Below, piece by piece: positions 63,991 through 64,000 of a DNA stretch of 64,000 bases. A program made the position numbers and the translations under genes. The stretch's first letter is position 1. The number at the start of each line of letters is the position of its first letter. Below the pieces are notes generated by a model, which did no database searches, was not told the origin of the DNA, and saw only the letters and a program-made list of their open reading frames with translations. The DNA is taken from the NCBI RefSeq assembly GCF_003194625.1, contig NZ_QHKX01000001.1:744001-808000 (forward strand), read 5' to 3'. Origin of the DNA: Nocardioides solisilvae. GTDB taxonomy: Bacteria > Actinomycetota > Actinomycetes > Propionibacteriales > Nocardioidaceae.

Positions 63991-64000
63991 ATGGCGAATG
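63991..64000 (+). CDS. Start of a gene cut by the window edge
   Basis: Only ATGGCGAATG (Met-Ala-Asn...) is visible. It is called because a TAGCCT -10 box sits 7 bases before the ATG, as for other genes here, and the preceding gene is divergent. Product unknown. Confidence 0.45.

Overview
The window is very GC-rich, densely packed DNA from an actinobacterium. Gene content and order (fhaA-fhaB-pstP-rodA-pbpA-pknA-pknB next to a tRNA-Leu, IdeR-type iron box, polyphosphate glucokinase, GTG starts everywhere, leaderless promoters) point to the order Propionibacteriales, most likely Nocardioides or a relative. That cluster lies near the chromosome origin in known actinobacteria, so the window is probably origin-proximal. 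No phage, insertion sequence, CRISPR array or rRNA is visible. No gene-free gap exceeds 300 bases; the longest are about 170-195 bases (7526-7698, 9693-9886, 13266-13438).

Layout. 1-7525 (minus strand): the cell-division and cell-wall signalling operon, with every junction tight or overlapping: FhaA, FhaB, PP2C phosphatase, RodA/FtsW, class B PBP, a PASTA kinase and the N-terminus of a second kinase. 7699-7785: tRNA-Leu(CAG). 7851-16726: secreted proteins (a DUF4185-like protein and two paralogous metzincin proteases) mixed with BluB-like, DUF2470 (with an IdeR-like box), SnoaL-like, glutathione peroxidase and GNAT genes. 16816-23410: malic enzyme, MMPL exporter with divergent MarR, polyphosphate glucokinase, DHA2 exporter, and a MetP/MetS-type amino-acid importer whose small subunit is only 41 residues. 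25122-33997: M15-type lipoprotein peptidase, MFS exporter, quinone oxidoreductase, glycosidase-like lipoprotein, M13 peptidase, collagen-like exported protein.

34143-38479: RecQ-like helicase fused to a phosphoribosyltransferase, a membrane protein, and a three-gene cassette (YbaB-like, EspC-like, 291-residue helical protein) resembling the delivery part of type VII secretion effectors but with no toxin domain. 38554-44468: DHA2 exporter, second glutathione peroxidase, SNF2 helicase with an in-frame 15-bp tandem repeat, and its SWIM-finger neighbour. 44479-49634: TetR regulator and a surface-glycan group (methyltransferase, DUF2142 protein, two GT2 glycosyltransferases, DUF2304).

49704-57731: one translationally coupled operon starting with leucine/isovalerate catabolism (methylcrotonyl-CoA carboxylase beta and alpha, HMG-CoA lyase) and running on into two sulfotransferase-like genes flanking a protein I do not recognise. 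The operator in front of this operon is nearly the same as the one in front of the tetR gene 5 kb upstream, which suggests the TetR protein controls both. 57692-64000: EcsC, Aat, lipoprotein, Fpg/Nei glycosylase, small proteins, a P-loop ATPase with an operator-like palindrome, an exported protein, and the first bases of another gene.

Across the window at least 21 start codons sit 6-7 bases after a TANNNT -10 hexamer, the signature of leaderless transcription. Several exported-protein genes instead have strong Shine-Dalgarno leaders. All functional calls rest on reading motifs by eye; no database search was run.
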